NCBI GenBank assembly: GCA_902167325.1
Contig: LR632930.1
Span: 1,488,001 to 1,552,000, forward strand
DNA length: 64,000 nucleotides
From: Chitinophaga pinensis
GTDB taxonomy: Bacteria > Bacteroidota > Bacteroidia > Chitinophagales > Chitinophagaceae
Reading direction: 5' to 3'
The position numbers were made by a program, and so were the translations under genes. The notes beneath the pieces were generated by a model. That model saw nothing but the letters and a program-made list of their open reading frames with translations, was not told the origin of the DNA and made no database searches. Below are positions 61,065 through 64,000 of this stretch, one piece after another. Position 1 is the first letter of the stretch. Each line of letters opens with the position of its first letter.

Positions 61065-61601
61065 TCATTCCAAATATTCCCTGAGGGAATGCCGCAGCTT
61101 TTTAAGGGCTGTGATCATCTGGTTCTCCACTGTTTTGACCGATATCTGCATCGCCAGCGCTATTTCCTTATAACTCAGTTCATCATACCGGCTCAGCATA
61201 AACACCTCCCTGCATTTTTCCGGAAGGGCATCCACTGCCTGGCGGATGCGCGTTTGTGTTTCGGCGAGGTGCACCACAGGTGCCGTGGCCTGCTGTTCTT
61301 CCGCCGCGGGACCTATTTCTACAGGCGGGCCGCCCCGGCGTTTGTGCTTGTCGATATGATCGAGGGCCATGTTAACCGCGGCGCGGTGAAGGTAGGCTTT
61401 GAAGTAGACTTCGCCCAGCTGATCGCGCCGGTTCCAGACCTTGATGAACACTTCCTGCGCCAGGTCTTCCGCCGTTGCCATGTCGGGCACCAGGCGGTAA
61501 ATCGACTTGCATACGAGTGGAAAGTAAGTCTGGAAGAGGGCTTTCATGAACTGTTGCTCATCTTCCCGTAATAGTTGCAATAAACGGTCGTTGTCGGACA
61601 T
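61065..61601 (-). CDS. ECF-family RNA polymerase sigma factor
   Basis: A 178-residue sigma-70 family member. Region 2 includes YFPLVCKSIYRLVPDMATAEDLAQEVFIKVWNRRDQ, region 4 includes ALPEKCREVFMLSRYDELSYKEIALAMQISVKTVENQM. The ATG at 61601 gives the usual length; the frame continues to 61682. It is upstream of a fecR gene, which probably restrains it. Confidence 0.92.
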   Translation of the reverse strand: MSDNDRLLQLLREDEQQFMKALFQTYFPLVCKSIYRLVPDMATAEDLAQEVFIKVWNRRDQLGEVYFKAYLHRAAVNMALDHIDKHKRRGGPPVEIGPAAEEQQATAPVVHLAETQTRIRQAVDALPEKCREVFMLSRYDELSYKEIALAMQISVKTVENQMITALKKLRHSLREYLE

Positions 61602-61698
61602 GTTGCAAAAATAACCAGTTTGGGCTTTCGCAAACAGCCTGTCCGGACGAACGGCGGTTGACAGTATAGCGGTTGCTTTCATTTGATCCTTTCGGGTA

Positions 61699-62469
61699 CT
61701 ACTGCTTGATGACTTTTCCTGATCCGGTTACGTTGACGGTGAGTGCGGGGGGATTGCCCCAGTAGCGGATATTGCCGCTTCCGCTGATGCGGGCGTTCAG
61801 GCGGTCGGCCACGGAAATAGACTGGTTGCCGGAGCCGCTGATGCGTACATCGGCATTTAGAGATTTTACATTCTCGGCACTTACATCCCCGCTGCCGTTG
61901 ACTTCGGAGAAGTAATCCCGTGTTTTGCCTTCTACCCTTACATTGCCGGAGCCGTTAACATAGAGGCGCACTTCATTGGCATCTACCTTCAGCCGGGCAT
62001 CTCCACTGCCGTTAAGCTCGGTTATAAACTGGTTGGTCCGGATAGTGTCGGGAGTGGTTACACCGCCGGATCCGGAAAAGACGATTTTGCGATATTGTTC
62101 GCTCTGGATATGTACAATGATCTGTTTATGTCTTTTAAGGTTGAGTCCGTTGCGCATTTTAACGCGGAGGGTGGTGCCAGCCACATAGGTTTCCACATAG
62201 CGCATCACATTATCTTCCGCTTCGATGGTGAGCGGGATGGCGGGGCCTTGCTTAACAATGACATCCATGGAGCCGTCGATGGTCACATCTTCGAAGCGGC
62301 CTACAGACCTCTCTTCGGAGATCATCCGGCCTGAACCGTTTACATTTTCGCGGCTGCAACCGGTAAGGATGAAGCCGAAGATAGCCAGCAGGCATAAGAG
62401 GAGTGAGGCGCCGAGGCTGCCGATGGTGAGTACTGATTCGTTTTTTGCCGTCATTTTCATTACTGTCAT
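61699..62469 (-). CDS. Head-GIN (DUF2807) lipoprotein
   Basis: A 256-residue envelope lipoprotein with lipobox LTGC. The body is a repetitive right-handed beta structure with recurring GSGD/GSGN turns (VNGSGDVSAENV, ISGSGNQSISV, ISGSGNIRYWG, VTGSGKVIKQ), the mark of the DUF2807 head-GIN fold. Function in Bacteroidota is unproven; a surface or adhesive role is often assumed. It lies 97 bp upstream of the sigma factor on the same strand. Confidence 0.85.
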   Translation of the reverse strand: MTVMKMTAKNESVLTIGSLGASLLLCLLAIFGFILTGCSRENVNGSGRMISEERSVGRFEDVTIDGSMDVIVKQGPAIPLTIEAEDNVMRYVETYVAGTTLRVKMRNGLNLKRHKQIIVHIQSEQYRKIVFSGSGGVTTPDTIRTNQFITELNGSGDARLKVDANEVRLYVNGSGNVRVEGKTRDYFSEVNGSGDVSAENVKSLNADVRISGSGNQSISVADRLNARISGSGNIRYWGNPPALTVNVTGSGKVIKQ

Positions 62470-62546
62470 TTTTTTTAGGGGTAATTCCGCAATGGGAGCG
62501 GATGTAATTATGACGGCGAACGGGGAGCCTACCCCCAGAAGGACTG

Positions 62547-62587
62547 AAAAAAAATAAGCCGGCCGCCTGAGTAAGGCGGACCGGCTT
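62547..62587 (-). terminator. Terminator after the small carboxypeptidase-regulatory-domain gene
   Basis: The stem CCGCC/GGCGG extended by AAGCCGG/CCGGCTT with a bulged A (62556-62567 with 62575-62587) is followed on the minus strand by eight T residues after one A. Confidence 0.85.
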
Positions 62588-62617
62588 GATTAACCCCTAT
62601 GAAAACCAACTATTTAC

Positions 62618-62935
62618 TTATTGTGCAAGTTTGATTTCGCCAAGGTCGGTAGATTTACCGTCCTCAACTTTTACGTCGGTGATGGTAGCATCCTTGAAAG
62701 GTTCTTTAGCATCAATTACTACGGTGTAAGTGCCTGCTTTAGCTTCAGCGAAGGAGAAAGCACCATCAGCAATGGGAGCTTTCAGTGTGTCTGTCCCGGA
62801 AACTGCCCAGGCTTCAGTAGCACCATCTGCAGGAACTACTTTACCACCGATGGAACCGCCTGCGATACCTTTGAAGGCGAATGCGCCGAATGCAACGGCC
62901 GCAACTGCTAACAAACTCATTTTTGCTCTTTTCAT
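62618..62935 (-). CDS. Small secreted carboxypeptidase-regulatory-like domain protein
   Basis: A 105-residue exported protein. A signal peptide ends near FAFKGIAG. The remainder is one beta-sandwich domain: GSIGGKVVPADGATEAWAVSGTDTLKAPIADGAFSFAEAKAGTYTVVIDAKEPF, with the conserved G-F-F/Y-G-Y pattern of CarboxypepD_reg domains. It contains no cysteine. It has its own terminator, so it is likely monocistronic. The start is taken at 62935; an ATG at 62944 adds three residues. Confidence 0.82.
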   Translation of the reverse strand: MKRAKMSLLAVAAVAFGAFAFKGIAGGSIGGKVVPADGATEAWAVSGTDTLKAPIADGAFSFAEAKAGTYTVVIDAKEPFKDATITDVKVEDGKSTDLGEIKLAQ

Positions 62936-63473
62936 AGCATACAATTTTTAAGGTTTAATAATAAAGAATGGTTTAAGTAGTAATCGATTCTATAAGCAAA
63001 ACTTTTAGTGCTGAAATACTGTGTGCTGTTGAGTTTTTTGCAATTACCATGCCACTTGATCAAAATCCGCCTCTTTAACAATTCTTTATAAATCCTTTAA
63101 CAGTATGGGTTTGCGGAGAATTAAAATACTACTTATTTGCGTAGTGTCGTAGACGTTAGTTTAGTTAATTCCCACCCTGTAAAGGGTTTCAAGGTAGTTT
63201 TAACTGTTGTTTATCGTCTTTTTCTCACGCCCGATAAAATAACAAATACCTTGCCGGAAAAACTGCTGTAGTGGTTTTGGAATGCCCCATTCCATATAGT
63301 TATGGGTAAAGTCTACTTGTTTTGTGTACTTTTAAAGCCGGAAATTACAGGGGAATTACCCGTCTATTCTGTAATTTTACAGATTAGAAAAAAGCCTGCA
63401 GGAACCGGGTTGGCACCCGGACGGCAGGCCAACGTATTTGTCCATTATATATATTATCATAAAGCAAACACCA
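62936..63473. promoter_or_regulatory. Intergenic region upstream of korA
   Basis: No gene in these 538 bp. An inverted repeat ACTAC/GTAGT separated by 8 bp lies near 63130. A two-level hairpin (GCCTGC/GCAGGC around CCGGGT/ACCCGG) at 63394-63429 lies in the presumed leader of the next gene; it is preceded by A residues, so on the minus strand it would look like a terminator. A 60-codon frame at 63302-63484 has no support. Confidence 0.45.
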
Positions 63474-64000
63474 ATGTCCGATAGAACGATTCAACAGATA
63501 GAGGATGTAGTGATAAAATTCGCGGGCGACAGCGGCGATGGTATGCAGCTGACCGGAACGCAATTCTCCAATAATACGGCCCTGATCGGGAACGACCTTA
63601 GTACCTTCCCGGACTTCCCGGCCGAGATCCGTGCCCCACAGGGTACCCTTCCCGGAGTAAGCGGCTTCCAGCTGCACTTCTCATCTAACCGCATCTTTAC
63701 CCCCGGCGATGCCTGCGATGTACTCGTAGCCATGAACGCCGCAGCCCTTAAAGCCAACCTGAAAGGACTGAAGAAGGGCGGTATCATCATTGCCAATACC
63801 GATGGCTTTGATGCCAAGAACCTCCGCCTCGCTAATTATCCCGATGGCATCAATCCCCTGGAAGACGGCTCCCTCGTCAACTACCAGCTCCATACCATGG
63901 ATGTCACTAAAATGACCCGGGAAGCCCTCAAGGAAAGCCCCCTCGGCATGAAAGAGAAAGACCGCGCCAAAAATATGTTTGTGCTCGGTTTCCTCTACTG
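63474..64000 (+). CDS. korA: 2-oxoacid:ferredoxin oxidoreductase alpha subunit (partial)
   Basis: The 5' part (about 175 codons) of a gene that continues past the window. The translation starts [31 protein letters not shown], the gamma-domain signature of the KorA/OorA-type subunit that oxidises 2-oxoglutarate or another 2-oxoacid with ferredoxin. [21 protein letters not shown] and [15 protein letters not shown] follow. The substrate cannot be fixed from this fragment. The beta subunit would be expected next downstream. Confidence 0.85.
   Translation, partial: MSDRTIQQIEDVVIKFAGDSGDGMQLTGTQFSNNTALIGNDLSTFPDFPAEIRAPQGTLPGVSGFQLHFSSNRIFTPGDACDVLVAMNAAALKANLKGLKKGGIIIANTDGFDAKNLRLANYPDGINPLEDGSLVNYQLHTMDVTKMTREALKESPLGMKEKDRAKNMFVLGFLY

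Noticed and set aside
63302..63484. 60-codon plus-strand frame before korA
   Set aside because: It spans the leader hairpin and overlaps the korA start; no coding support.

Overview
The window looks like a chromosomal segment of a Bacteroidota bacterium, most likely from Chitinophagaceae (Chitinophaga-like). The evidence is a SusC/SusD pair, an ECF sigma/FecR pair with a DUF4974-type C-terminus, DUF1573, DUF4468 and head-GIN families, Bacteroidota-type promoters (TTG/TTTG, about 19-22 bp, then TAnnTTTG), few Shine-Dalgarno sequences, and small secreted peritrophin-type chitin-binding proteins. No species can be assigned by reading alone.

Layout. 0.4-3.1 kb: a class I terpene synthase convergent with a membrane hybrid histidine kinase. 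3.6-9.9 kb: a SusC-SusD-metallophosphoesterase uptake operon ending in a clear terminator. 10-14.6 kb: AlkD-type DNA repair, a VOC-SRPBCC fusion, a thioredoxin-like protein, a DoxX-like protein, a Crp/Fnr regulator and a seven-haem cytochrome c. 14.6-15.0 kb: an unusual 11-bp tandem repeat with an inverted copy. 15-19.4 kb: a MacB/FtsX-type permease, then a minus-strand group of a thioredoxin/DUF1573 lipoprotein and two peritrophin-A-like secreted proteins. 19.8-24.8 kb: an astacin-type protease with 48-residue C-terminal repeats, and a large LRR-Roc-COR-TIR protein. 24.9-28.9 kb: a serine hydrolase, a ToxR-like membrane regulator, an SRPBCC membrane protein and a duplicated-domain lipoprotein.

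29.07-38.47 kb is a compact, AT-richer integrative element. It is inserted at the 3' end of a tRNA-Arg(CCT) gene and flanked by a 17-bp direct repeat. It carries a tyrosine integrase, an excisionase-like HTH, a P4/D5-type primase-helicase, a DUF6371/Toprim-like protein, an RteC-like protein, an XRE regulator with an 18-bp palindromic operator, and several unknown cargo genes. No relaxase, terminase or structural gene was seen, so it is either a minimal mobilizable element or a satellite-like island.

38.6-64 kb is mostly housekeeping and envelope functions: acyl-CoA ligase, YceI, PaaN, TPR protein, DUF1015, SerC, Zn-dependent phospholipase C-like protein and DUF502. These are followed by a TetR-TolC-adaptor-RND efflux operon whose promoter is overlapped by an inverted repeat, an SGNH hydrolase, a TIGR00266 protein, a 2H phosphoesterase with a long RGG/Gly-rich N-terminus, an ECF sigma/FecR pair with small envelope proteins, and the 5' part of a 2-oxoacid:ferredoxin oxidoreductase alpha subunit that runs off the end.

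The strongest candidates for new biology are the tRNA-Arg island with its unknown cargo, the LRR-Roc-COR-TIR protein, the propeptide-less astacin with repeats, the peritrophin-like pair, the RGG-2H phosphoesterase, the 11-bp repeat array, and a possible structured RNA at 57.7 kb.
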